Assembly: GCA_964491875.1 (NCBI GenBank)
Contig: CAZBIC010000010.1
Location: 1 to 64,000 of the forward strand
Length of the DNA stretch: 64,000 nucleotides
DNA from: JADJPG01 sp964491875
GTDB lineage: Bacteria; Verrucomicrobiota; Verrucomicrobiia; Limisphaerales; JADJPG01
Reading direction: 5' to 3'
The position numbers and the translations under genes were made by a program. Within the stretch, counting starts at the first letter, position 1. The number at the start of each line of letters is the position of its first letter. The notes below the pieces were generated by a model that saw only the letters and a program-made list of their open reading frames with translations, was not told where the DNA came from and searched no databases. This document shows, in pieces, positions 32,395 through 41,425 of the stretch.

Positions 32395-32427
32395 AGTGGT
32401 TCAATCGGCCATGCCGATTGAACCACT
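32395..32427. terminator. Perfect 15-base palindrome between converging genes
   Basis: Arms AGTGGTTCAATCGGC and GCCGATTGAACCACT flank a 3-base loop CAT. It lies between the ends of the DAHP synthase gene (plus) and the 32456-32770 gene (minus). No clear T-tract follows on either strand, so it may be a bidirectional terminator of atypical kind or a repeat. Confidence 0.5.
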
Positions 32428-32455
32428 CGTCAAAAAACTGACTGCGGGGTGTGAA

Positions 32456-32770
32456 CTACTTTCGGGCCGCGCGTTTCGCTGGGGTCTTCGCCGGTTTGGC
32501 CGGCTTCGCGGGCTCAGGGCGCATTCCGCGACCTTTGCTTGCGGGACCGAGGACTGGTGGTTTCGCCAGCAAGACAGCCTCCTGGTCGGAGAGAAACTTC
32601 TGCAACGACGTCTTGCTGGAAAGCTGCGTAGGAGGACGCAAGGCCAGTCCTTTGTAATGCTTGTAGTGGACAAGTGTCCGACCGACCAAGCCGATTTCGA
32701 GTTTGGAGTCTGCCAGTTGCCAGACCTGACCCGTAACGAATTCCACCGGAGTGCCGCTGCTCTTTCGCAT
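32456..32770 (-). CDS. Small basic protein with Lys/Ala/Pro tail (unknown)
   Basis: A 104-residue protein. Residues 1-75 form a compact region (VEFVTGQVWQLADSKLEIGLVGRTLVHYKHY) with mixed beta character. The tail from about 78 is low-complexity and strongly basic (PAKPAKPAKTPAKRAARK), like histone H1-type or ribosome-associated tails. This suggests nucleic-acid binding. The plus-strand frame across the same DNA looks like a shadow (it has no such compositional order). No ribosome site is clear. I recognise no named family. Confidence 0.7.
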   Translation of the reverse strand: MRKSSGTPVEFVTGQVWQLADSKLEIGLVGRTLVHYKHYKGLALRPPTQLSSKTSLQKFLSDQEAVLLAKPPVLGPASKGRGMRPEPAKPAKPAKTPAKRAARK

Positions 32771-32987
32771 GATATGTTTACCAAGTTTCTGTCTCTGTCA
32801 GGCCGTTGATCGCACCCAACGAGACATCGTGTTGGAACTAAACCAAACAAGAATGGAAGCGCCTAAAAGGCCGACCGAAGCCCGACCATTGTTGCGCATT
32901 GATACTGCCAGCTACACCGCTGTAACGCAACGCAATTGCATCAAATAATCGAGACCCCAGTATTGACCGAAGCTGGCGACTCGAAAT

Positions 32988-33107
32988 TCAATCTCTGCGT
33001 CTGCGAATAAAAATGAGGGATCCAACTACTCCCAGGGCAGCCAGAGCGAGCGTGGACGGCTCAAGAATTTGCCCCACCGTGTGCCCCTCGCGCGAATTAG
33101 CGATTGC
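32988..33107 (-). pseudogene. Orphan PEP-CTERM sorting tail (gene remnant)
   Basis: The reverse strand encodes, between two stop codons, 39 residues with the full exosortase signal: ILEPSTLALAALGVVGS, a hydrophobic span of about 16 residues, then RRRRD and stop. There is no signal peptide or passenger domain in frame. A TGA precedes the piece, and a second frame upstream contains SNWGGFDWLGD and then a stop, so a former PEP-CTERM protein seems to have been broken by frameshift or deletion. It lies just downstream of the giant gene 33180-38255, in a stretch (32771-33179) that otherwise holds nothing visible. Confidence 0.75.
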
Positions 33108-33179
33108 TCATGCGCATCGCCAGATGTGCTTCACGGCGACCTCAGTCGCCCAACCAATCGAAACCTCCCCAGTTGCTTC

Positions 33180-36100
33180 CTACTTCTTCTGCACCGCTCG
33201 GAAGTAGATTGGCCCAGAGGTCGGCGCACCATGGAGCCACTTCAGTTTGCCCTCCGGCGGCATGACACCGGTCGCGACAGAACGCCACGATGTGGCATCA
33301 ATAAAATTCGTGGTGCACAACAACTCGTACGACTCACCGGGCACACCAGAACAAGTCACTTCGAGATTTGGCCCGGCGGCAGCCACGAGAAGGGTCGGCG
33401 CCAACGATGGAGCAACCACCGTCAGCGTCGCAGTCGAACTCGCGAGCGCCAGATAGTCATTCGTCACCACGACGCGGTAACTGCCAGCGTTGGTGGCATC
33501 GACGCTGGAAATCGAGAACGTGCTGTTTGTCGCATCGGGAATCGGCAGCGAACCGAAGAACCACTGGTAGGTAATGGCGGGCACTCCCGAAGCCAATACG
33601 CTGAACGCCGCCGCCGTCCCTTGAGTCACCGTCAGGCTCACCGGCTGCGCCACAATGTTCAGCGCCACGGAATTGAACGTCAGTGCCGCGACCCGGCTGG
33701 TCACCGACCCGGCGAAGTTCGTTACGATCGCCTGATACGAGCCCTGGCTGCCGAGAACGACATTCGTAATCGTAAATGTCGCATTCGTGGCACCCGCGAT
33801 CGGAGAACCGTCCTTGGACCAGAAGTAATTGAGCGACGGTCCGTTGACACTCACGACGAAGCTCGCCGGGCTGCCCGGCGCCACCGAAGCGTCCGCCGGT
33901 TCACCGACCAGCAACGGACGGGAATCAACCGTCAACGCCGCCACCACGCTCGTTGTCGAACCAAATGCGTTCGTCGCCACGGCCACGTAATTCGCCGTCG
34001 CGGAATCCTGAAGATTCGTCAGCGCTAGACTCGTCGAAGTTGCGCCGCTGATCTGTACGCCGTTCTTCAGCCAAAAATATCCAATGGGCGCCGGGCCCGT
34101 CGCCACCGCTTGAAAAGTGTAGTTCGAACCTGCCCGCACCACGGTTCCGACAGGCTGGAGAACGAACGTCGGCGGCACTTGCGTGTCCGTTGATTCGAAT
34201 GCGCCGGCGTCACCAATGATTCCTGCCGGACGCGTCACCCCGCGTTGGTCCGTTGCCGGCAAGCCGCTGGTCGGCACCAGATCCAGCGCCGGACTTCCGG
34301 TCCGCAAGGCGATCGTCATCGTCGGACCGCCATTGGTCGTGAGCAAGCCGAGCCGCGGTTCGACATTCGTCACGCTGGTTGTCACAGTCAAAGCCACCGA
34401 GTTATCAGAGCTGAGGTTGTAACCGAGGTCGCCCACACTGCCGTAAAAATTGGTCGGATAATTCGTCGCGACGATTGATGCTCGGATGGAGAATCCACCT
34501 CCAACTGCAAAGACTCCTCCCGCCAGCGAAACTCCAGAATTTGTGTTTCCAAGAACGCCAGCGAGAACCTCATTGTAAGCAATGGTTGTATGCACCAGCA
34601 CCGTGGTATTGGAGATTGAAGCAATCGCCCCGCCCCAACCGTTACCAGAGGGAATGTAACTACTAAAGGCAGTCGCAAAAAGATTAGATTCAATAACTCT
34701 TCCGGAAACACGATTGCTTGAAAATGTACTATTCGTGACGAAAAGGGTTCCGAATGCTGAATAGATTGCACCGCCAGCAGCCTCGTTCTCGTTTACAAAA
34801 TTTGTGGAACCGAAGTATCCAACGCCACCGTTCGCCAGATTGCCCGAGAACGTCGACCCATCGACTACCAACATACCGATTGAAGCAACACCACCACCTC
34901 GTCCTGGCGCAGGTCGGCCTTGCTGTTCGCCACCCCCACCAGTGGCGGTGTTGTTTTCCATGCTGCTTTCGCGAAGAACCATGCGTCCTGCGTTAAAAAT
35001 GGCACCACCCCTGGCCTCTCCGGGAATGCTGTTGGAATCGATGATAGTTCCGTGCGAAACGACTGCGTTCTCCGAAAAAATGCTTCGGCGTATTGTCGCC
35101 TGTGCATTGGTTTCGACGAATATCGCTCCGCCACTCCCGCCGTCATTGCGCGAACCAGAAATCCGGTAATCCGTTTCGCCGCCTGAAGCGGAGTTGCTCA
35201 CCCAGCTGGATGACGTGGCTGTTAATTGCCCGCCAGCGATGACTATCCCCCCGCCGACACCAAATCCTGGATCGGTAACGGATCCAACCAACTGCCCATA
35301 AATTGCCTCTCTTGCCCCCATTGCTCGGTTGTTCATAAAGCTCGAGTTGGTAATTTCGACCTGGCCTATAGAAAAGATAGCTCCGCCAGCTCCGAGACTC
35401 GGTAATGAAAGCACCGAGACTCCAACAGACACCTCACCACCAACACCGCCCTGAGCCTGATTGTCGACGATAAGGCATCCATTTAGAACAAGCGAACCTC
35501 CCATGTTGCAAATCGCTCCTCCAATTCCTCTTCCACCAGCCGCAAGATCATCGCCCCTCGCGATGCCGCCCGAACTGCCGCCTTGCACGATACAATTGGT
35601 TACAGTGCAATTTGTCAGCGCGACCGTGCCCCCGAAGTTCAAAATTCCAGCACCGTAAGCATTCTCGCCCGGCTCGGTTGGCAACGGCCTGGTCAAACCG
35701 TCCGCCCCATCCACCCGTCCATTCGCAAACACCACTCCCGTCGCCGCGAAAGAAAGATTCGTTTGCACCTCCACCAACCGCCGCGTACCGCCACCGTCGA
35801 TCACCACGTTGTGACCGTTCGCATCGAGCGCGGTGTCGTAAAGGGGCGAGATCGTGTTGGTGAGCGTGATGACCCCATCACTCTCGAAACGCAGAATGCC
35901 ACCTTCCTTCAATGCCTCGGTCAATCCCTCCAACGTCGCGCTCGCCACGCTCTGCGTCAGGAGGAATGGCGAAACGTTCACTGACAAGCCGCCGGTCAAC
36001 TCGCCGTCCAGGAACAAGCCGCGAATACCTTCCGCCCGCTTCAAGATCACGCCCTGCAACGTATTCGTCGTACCGATCCACGGATGCACAAAACTTCCCC

Positions 36101-38255
36101 GCACCGCACCGTTCCGGAGATCGAGCGACAGATTGAACGCAGTGACATTCGAATCGAGCACGCCGAGCAGGTTGTTCGTCGACAGCTTCACGATGTTCGT
36201 CACACCGCGGACAAGGTTTCCGCCGGTGATTCGAGATTGACCGTTCACCCAGTTCACCACTCGCGCACCGCTGGCCGGCGGCGCGTAGGGCGAGATCAAC
36301 AAGGTTGGTTGGTTCGTGAATCCCGACCGATAGTTGAGCGCCTTGGTATCCGGAGCCGCGAGCCAGATCATCGCGCCATCAAGATACGCCGGCTGATTCG
36401 TCACGGGCGCCACCCAGCCCGTGAAGACCGCGAGTCCGCGAGGCAACGAGTGATACAGCGGCCAGCGGTTCTGCCGGGTCATCTTCGCCGTGGTCTTGAA
36501 GGTCGCTCCGTTTCCGAGCGTGCCGGAGAGACTGAGCGTTCCGTTGCGCGCGAGCTTGCCGAAGCCATACCCGGACCCGCCTGGCAGCAACTGGCTCAGC
36601 GCATTCGTATCCGCTATGGCAAACGTCAGATTTCCGACCGGTGGAACATTGGTGGAAGGCAGCGCGCTGGCGAGTCGCTCCAGCACCACTTCCGCGGTCG
36701 TGTTGCCGAAGACGCTTCCCGTGATGACTCCCGCCGCATTCGTCGTGTCCAACTTCAGCGAGACGGAGCGATTGATACCGCCCACGGCACCTTGCAGCGT
36801 AACCGAATAATTGGTGTCGAACTTCCCGGTGAAACGATAGCTGCCGCCACGATGTCGGATGCGTCCGCTGACACTGCCGCGCGAGCTCAATGACAACGTG
36901 ACAAATCCGCTGTTCTCCAGCGCGGGATTGTTGCTGCGAATGATGCCCTGATACGTTCCGGAGAGTTGAATGAACGGATTGAGACCGAAGCGCGCATTGA
37001 GCGAGAAGTTGGTGGCGTTCGTCGGCACGAGAAACGTCAGCGATGGTGCCGTGGAGGTTGTTGAGCCCGTCCAGCGTTCGAGGATTTGCCTGCGTCCCGG
37101 CTTCGCGACTGCGGTGTAGTAGCGGCCAAGCTCGACGCGCTGTCCGTTGGTCACTCCGGTCACCTTGCCGTCACCCGAAACCGTCAAGCTCAGCGGAACC
37201 CAGCCCGCGTAGAAGAACTCCACCGGCGCCGCGTTGGTATAGCGGTTACCTTCGAAGTCGATCGCTTCGAGCGTGACCGTGGTGAAGCCAATGTTCGGCG
37301 CGAGCGGAACCGACCAGTTCGTCGTTCCTGTCGCGACGCGTTGAGGGCCGCCATTCACACGGTAAACGACTCGCGCCACCTCCACATCGTCCGCTGCCGT
37401 GCCGGAAATGGTCACAACCTGATTGGTGAACCGCGAGCCCGGCGCTGGTGACTGCACCGTCAGCGAAGGACTGTTCGTTCCCGGGATGTAAGAGTCGTTC
37501 AGGATGGAAATGCGCGTGTAATACAACCCGGTGTAGGCCGGCAGACGCGGCGGCGTGTTCGAAATCGCGACCGGCAGATCGCTGAACACCGAATACGCGG
37601 AACTGATCAGGTTGCCGAGATTGGCGATGGTGTTGTTCGTCGAAAGCGAATTGAAGTGCGTGAGAACGTTGGTGCCGTCGGTTGTGTTGGTGGATTCCAG
37701 GACGCGACCGAAAACGGTGAAGCCCCCGTTCTGGTTGTCGAGATTCGTGCTGTTGTTTCCGAGATTGAAAAACCACTGGCTCGTGGCCGAGTTTGGATCA
37801 TCCCCCAGCTTCGCCATCGCGATCGTGCCGAACAGATTGGTCAACCGCGCGCCGACCAGAAACTCGTTTGTCACCCGGCCAAACTCCGTAATCGCATTGT
37901 ACGCGGAGAAGAGATTGGTCCCTGTGTTGTTCGTGACGGTAAATCCGCCGCCCTGGACGGCAAACCCGGGAACCGCGCGATGGATGAAGCTGTTCGAGTA
38001 AGCGCCACTGCGAATGTAGAGGAGGAAGTTGCGGACCGTCTCGGGTTTCTCCTGATCGAACAACTCGACATCCATCGTGCCCAGCGAATTCGTCCCGCGA
38101 ACAACCTCGAATCGGACCACCGAATTGCTGGGAGCCGGACTGGCCGCAACCGGCAATGGCGGAAGTCGAATTCCCACGGAACTCGCACCACTGCTGGCAG
38201 CGCTCGCGCCTGTGACTGCTGCGCAAAGCAAAGCCACCGCGAGCATTGCCCGCAT
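33180..38255 (-). CDS. Giant secreted protein: cyclophilin domain + beta-helix + Ig-like repeats
   Basis: About 1691 residues from ATG 38255, which has the ribosome site GAGGTG six bases upstream and begins a clean signal peptide (MRAMLAVALLCAAVTGASA). Starts at 38330 or 38384 are possible but poorer. Residues about 45-245 are a cyclophilin-type prolyl isomerase: SFIHRAVPGFAVQGGG with the catalytic Arg93, SQWFFNL and GGFTVFGRV. Ig/beta-sandwich modules follow to about 800. A right-handed beta-helix rich in GGAI and short Asn/Ser turns spans about 810-1325, then three Ig-like domains (about 1360-1625) and a closing domain ending IYFRAVQ. It is probably a surface or secreted adhesin with its own folding activity. 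Ligand unknown. Confidence 0.88.
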   Translation of the reverse strand: MRAMLAVALLCAAVTGASAASSGASSVGIRLPPLPVAASPAPSNSVVRFEVVRGTNSLGTMDVELFDQEKPETVRNFLLYIRSGAYSNSFIHRAVPGFAVQGGGFTVTNNTGTNLFSAYNAITEFGRVTNEFLVGARLTNLFGTIAMAKLGDDPNSATSQWFFNLGNNSTNLDNQNGGFTVFGRVLESTNTTDGTNVLTHFNSLSTNNTIANLGNLISSAYSVFSDLPVAISNTPPRLPAYTGLYYTRISILNDSYIPGTNSPSLTVQSPAPGSRFTNQVVTISGTAADDVEVARVVYRVNGGPQRVATGTTNWSVPLAPNIGFTTVTLEAIDFEGNRYTNAAPVEFFYAGWVPLSLTVSGDGKVTGVTNGQRVELGRYYTAVAKPGRRQILERWTGSTTSTAPSLTFLVPTNATNFSLNARFGLNPFIQLSGTYQGIIRSNNPALENSGFVTLSLSSRGSVSGRIRHRGGSYRFTGKFDTNYSVTLQGAVGGINRSVSLKLDTTNAAGVITGSVFGNTTAEVVLERLASALPSTNVPPVGNLTFAIADTNALSQLLPGGSGYGFGKLARNGTLSLSGTLGNGATFKTTAKMTRQNRWPLYHSLPRGLAVFTGWVAPVTNQPAYLDGAMIWLAAPDTKALNYRSGFTNQPTLLISPYAPPASGARVVNWVNGQSRITGGNLVRGVTNIVKLSTNNLLGVLDSNVTAFNLSLDLRNGAVRGSFVHPWIGTTNTLQGVILKRAEGIRGLFLDGELTGGLSVNVSPFLLTQSVASATLEGLTEALKEGGILRFESDGVITLTNTISPLYDTALDANGHNVVIDGGGTRRLVEVQTNLSFAATGVVFANGRVDGADGLTRPLPTEPGENAYGAGILNFGGTVALTNCTVTNCIVQGGSSGGIARGDDLAAGGRGIGGAICNMGGSLVLNGCLIVDNQAQGGVGGEVSVGVSVLSLPSLGAGGAIFSIGQVEITNSSFMNNRAMGAREAIYGQLVGSVTDPGFGVGGGIVIAGGQLTATSSSWVSNSASGGETDYRISGSRNDGGSGGAIFVETNAQATIRRSIFSENAVVSHGTIIDSNSIPGEARGGAIFNAGRMVLRESSMENNTATGGGGEQQGRPAPGRGGGVASIGMLVVDGSTFSGNLANGGVGYFGSTNFVNENEAAGGAIYSAFGTLFVTNSTFSSNRVSGRVIESNLFATAFSSYIPSGNGWGGAIASISNTTVLVHTTIAYNEVLAGVLGNTNSGVSLAGGVFAVGGGFSIRASIVATNYPTNFYGSVGDLGYNLSSDNSVALTVTTSVTNVEPRLGLLTTNGGPTMTIALRTGSPALDLVPTSGLPATDQRGVTRPAGIIGDAGAFESTDTQVPPTFVLQPVGTVVRAGSNYTFQAVATGPAPIGYFWLKNGVQISGATSTSLALTNLQDSATANYVAVATNAFGSTTSVVAALTVDSRPLLVGEPADASVAPGSPASFVVSVNGPSLNYFWSKDGSPIAGATNATFTITNVVLGSQGSYQAIVTNFAGSVTSRVAALTFNSVALNIVAQPVSLTVTQGTAAAFSVLASGVPAITYQWFFGSLPIPDATNSTFSISSVDATNAGSYRVVVTNDYLALASSTATLTVVAPSLAPTLLVAAAGPNLEVTCSGVPGESYELLCTTNFIDATSWRSVATGVMPPEGKLKWLHGAPTSGPIYFRAVQKK

Positions 38256-38440
38256 CAATACACCTCGCGCGACCGAGCGTGATTTCCGCAACGCAGCCCG
38301 CACCCCGACATCGTCCTGATACAAAGTCATGAATTCCCGAAACAACGGTGCGGGTTGTCTACCAGCGCGCCACCGGGCAAACAAGACTTACTCGCGGACT
38401 GCACACACCTTGAAAACTGGCCTCAACCGACGCCCAAGTC

Positions 38441-41125
38441 TCAATCGCCCGCCGGGGTTCGGAGTCGGTAAAACTTCCGTGCGCTTGGCGCTGAATCTCT
38501 CAATCGGTCCAGGCCGTTGGTCGAACGCGCCGGCACCGTGATCCATGACAACCATGCGCCCTGCCCCATCGCGGGACGCCTCTCCACCACATACGTTCGG
38601 TTCGACCGCGTTTGAAACTCCAGCCATGTCACGCCGCCATCAGAGCCGATTCGCTCCACGCGCAGTTGGTTCGCGCTGTCGGTCGGATCCGTTCCGGCCC
38701 GATACTCGTCGATGTTGCTCACGCCATCGCCGTCCCCATCCAGCGCGGCATCGGAGGCATCACTGGAGTTCAAGCCATACGCCGACTCGTATTCGTCCGG
38801 CAATCCATCCCCATCCGTGTCCGCCAGCACCGTCAGGTTCACGCGAGAGCTCAGCACGCCGGCCACCGAAAATGCGTTCGTCACCTGCACCGTGTAAGCA
38901 CCATTGGCGCGCACCGGACCGACGTCGATCGTCGCCACGTAATTCGTCGTCGACTCAACCCGCACCACCGACGTGTTCGACCGCCACAAATACGTCAGCG
39001 GCGCCGTCGCCGAGTTGGAGATGGCCACGCTGAGGGTCACGAATCCATTGCTCACCACCGCCTGACTCAACGGCTGTTGAATGATCGTCGGCCGAACGCG
39101 CACAGCCAACGTCACCAGGTCGCTGTGCGTCACGCCAAAGGCACTGCTCAGTACCACTGAGTAAACGCCACGCATCGGCCAGTCGACGTTCGTCAGCGTC
39201 AGTGATGCACCAGTCGCATTCGGAATCACCACTCCGTTCCACAGCCACTGATACGCGATGGGCAACATCCCTCCAGCCTGCACGCTGAACGTGAAGTTCG
39301 TCCCCGGATTGACCAAGGCGCCGGCCGGCTGAACAAGTATAACCGGTTCAGGCAGCACCGTGACCTCCGCCGTCTCGCTCGACACCACGCCGAAGCCATT
39401 GCTCGCCACCAGCACGTAGCTGCCTCGATCTTCCCACCCAACGTTCGACAGACTCAGCGACAGGTTCGTGGCTCCCGCGATGGGCTCTCCATCCTTCGTC
39501 CATTGCAATGACAGCGGCGCAGCTCCCGTCACGTCCGTAGTGAAGGGGAGGTTGGTATATGGTAGGACCGTCGCGGAGACGGGGTGCAAATGAAACAACG
39601 GCTTGTCTGGCGAAAGGCCATGGACGGGCCGCGAGAATATCGACGTGTTGCCGTCCGCATCGGTCGCCGTCGCCGTGAGGTATGGCTTCGTGGCGAGGAC
39701 GCCCAGGAACGTGACTTCATACGCCGCCGCACCGTTGACACCCGTCGTGACATTCGTGAAGCCGAGATAAACCTCGCCCTCACCGAATCCTGACGGATGC
39801 GTCACCGTGTTGGCAAAGAACTCGATGCGATAGGTCGAGAATGCTGCGCTGTTAAGCACGCCTGCAATCGTTGTGTTCTCGCCGAAGGTTGCTGATGTCA
39901 GCTCCGGGTAGTTCTGGCGACGGTTCCCACCGAGATCAAGATCGAGGAAGTCATTCGTTTTGGCAGGTTCGCCCATGTAAATCGCGGCGGGCTCAATCAA
40001 GGTGCCAGTAGCCGAGAAATATGAGTTGGTATTGGCATAAACTGAGTTCATCGAAATGGTAACGCCGCCAACTCCGCGAGGCACAGGCTCCAAAAAGACA
40101 AGTCCGTCCGCGATCTGGATCGCCCGGTGGCAATGCGCGATTCGATTGCTCATCACCAGACAGTCTACGAACGACTCGGGTTCCAATTCCGTCCCCGCGG
40201 CTTCGAAGTTTATTCCATAGCGACTAAATGGCAGAGGTGCATGACCATCCGTCCCAACACCGATATAATTTCCGACGATGGCACCACTTCGCAAACGTCC
40301 GTGAAAAGTGACTCCAGCTATTGTCGACAAAATGACGTTTCCCGCACCGTCTTCCTCACCACCAATCCACAATCCACGTGTGTCATAGACAGAAATCGTC
40401 GAGTTCCCGAAATTGACCGAAGGCCGGTTTCCAGATGATTCCACTCCCAAGAAGTTTCCCTGAATAGTGGTCTCCCCGACTTCATTTGGAAACGGTTCGA
40501 TCCGGATCGCATTACCAGAATTGCCTGCGATAACGTTTCGGTCACCACGATTTGTTCCACCAATGTGGGTGCCAAATGTGAATGAACGCCCGTCCAATAG
40601 AATTCCTCGTCCATTTCCAAAACGATTATTTGTAGATACAACCAAGTTCGGAGCGTCGTCAGTTCCGAGATGATTTCCGATCACCACGTTATTTGTCCCG
40701 CTAAGGGTGACGGCTTCTCCCAGAAAACCTCGCACAGCCAGTCCTCGAACGACGCAGTCGCTGGCGCGCAACACCAACGCCACAGTAACGACCCGCTCAC
40801 CGTCGATCTCAACTCGCCTCACCGCGTTGTCGAAGTTCCGCTCGGTGTTGGGTCGTGAACCGGGCTGAGTGTAACCGTCAATCTCAATGGCGTTGGTGAT
40901 GACCGGCAGCGGCGTCAGGACACCGATCACCAGCCGGCCTTCGCCTGGAATATCGAATCGCACGCGGTCGCGTTCCACGGTGGCATTCGCATCCATAATC
41001 GCCTGTCGCAGCGAGCCGGGACCGGCATTGTTGGTGTTGATGACGGTGAAGTCGGCAGCCCGCGTCCCCGAAGCCAGCAGGCAAAGGGCGGCGGCGGTTG
41101 CAGCCAGTAGAAGTTGTTTCCCCAT
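38441..41125 (-). CDS. Secreted beta-helix / Ig-like / calcium-repeat protein
   Basis: About 894 residues from ATG 41125, chosen because AAGGA lies 7-8 bases upstream and a good signal peptide follows (KQLLLAATAAALCLLASGTRA). Residues about 22-450 form a parallel beta-helix of the type that opens FTVINTNNAGPGSLRQAI, with NVIAGNSGNAI and repeated G-N-Y/F-I/L-G-V turns. Three Ig-like domains follow (about 510-765), then a thrombospondin-3-like calcium site DTDGDGLPDEYE ... LDGDGDGVSNIDEY (about 768-800), and a closing domain ending ARKFYRLRTPAGD. It is likely an extracellular or surface protein. The ORF opens further upstream, but that part is arginine-rich and unlike a coding start. No catalytic site recognised. 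Confidence 0.88.
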   Translation of the reverse strand: MGKQLLLAATAAALCLLASGTRAADFTVINTNNAGPGSLRQAIMDANATVERDRVRFDIPGEGRLVIGVLTPLPVITNAIEIDGYTQPGSRPNTERNFDNAVRRVEIDGERVVTVALVLRASDCVVRGLAVRGFLGEAVTLSGTNNVVIGNHLGTDDAPNLVVSTNNRFGNGRGILLDGRSFTFGTHIGGTNRGDRNVIAGNSGNAIRIEPFPNEVGETTIQGNFLGVESSGNRPSVNFGNSTISVYDTRGLWIGGEEDGAGNVILSTIAGVTFHGRLRSGAIVGNYIGVGTDGHAPLPFSRYGINFEAAGTELEPESFVDCLVMSNRIAHCHRAIQIADGLVFLEPVPRGVGGVTISMNSVYANTNSYFSATGTLIEPAAIYMGEPAKTNDFLDLDLGGNRRQNYPELTSATFGENTTIAGVLNSAAFSTYRIEFFANTVTHPSGFGEGEVYLGFTNVTTGVNGAAAYEVTFLGVLATKPYLTATATDADGNTSIFSRPVHGLSPDKPLFHLHPVSATVLPYTNLPFTTDVTGAAPLSLQWTKDGEPIAGATNLSLSLSNVGWEDRGSYVLVASNGFGVVSSETAEVTVLPEPVILVQPAGALVNPGTNFTFSVQAGGMLPIAYQWLWNGVVIPNATGASLTLTNVDWPMRGVYSVVLSSAFGVTHSDLVTLAVRVRPTIIQQPLSQAVVSNGFVTLSVAISNSATAPLTYLWRSNTSVVRVESTTNYVATIDVGPVRANGAYTVQVTNAFSVAGVLSSRVNLTVLADTDGDGLPDEYESAYGLNSSDASDAALDGDGDGVSNIDEYRAGTDPTDSANQLRVERIGSDGGVTWLEFQTRSNRTYVVERRPAMGQGAWLSWITVPARSTNGLDRLRDSAPSARKFYRLRTPAGD

Positions 41126-41361
41126 ATCGTTTCCTTGGTTGCGCGCCAGTCTTACGACCGCTTTCCGCCCGCACCCTCCAGCGCGGCTTCGGGTGATTTC
41201 TCGATTTGGAATGGCGACCTCATTTGCGCTGCTTTTATGGCGGAAGCAGGTCCGGAAGGCAATTCCGAAACTCAGTAGAGCTCGAACGTTCGAGCGCACG
41301 GAGCGACGGTCCCGAGGATGTGCAGCCAACTGCCGTCTGATGACCCAAGGCTGCCGCGTGG
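41126..41361. other. Intergenic stretch upstream of the beta-helix protein gene
   Basis: The gap between two minus-strand secreted-protein genes. Apart from the ribosome site for the 41125 start and the terminator at 41362-41399, I see no coding signal, repeat or RNA here. A promoter for the 41125 gene is expected but no clear hexamers were found. Confidence 0.4.
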
Positions 41362-41399
41362 AAAACAAAAACCCGACGACGCTCGCGCATCGCCGGGTT
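41362..41399 (-). terminator. Rho-independent terminator after the triple-LamG gene
   Basis: Read on the minus strand: arm AACCCGGCGA (41399-41390), a 10-base loop, arm TCGTCGGGTT (41379-41370; one G-T pair), then TTTTTGTTTT. The stem is GC-rich and the T-tract good. It lies 27 bases after the stop of the 41426-44110 gene. Confidence 0.85.
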
Positions 41400-41425
41400 G
41401 ATGATCTTTTTAAACCTGCTGGAAA

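Noticed and set aside
32396..32809. Plus-strand ORF over the 32456-32770 gene
   Set aside because: It starts in the perfect palindrome and its composition is irregular; the minus frame has an ordered basic tail.
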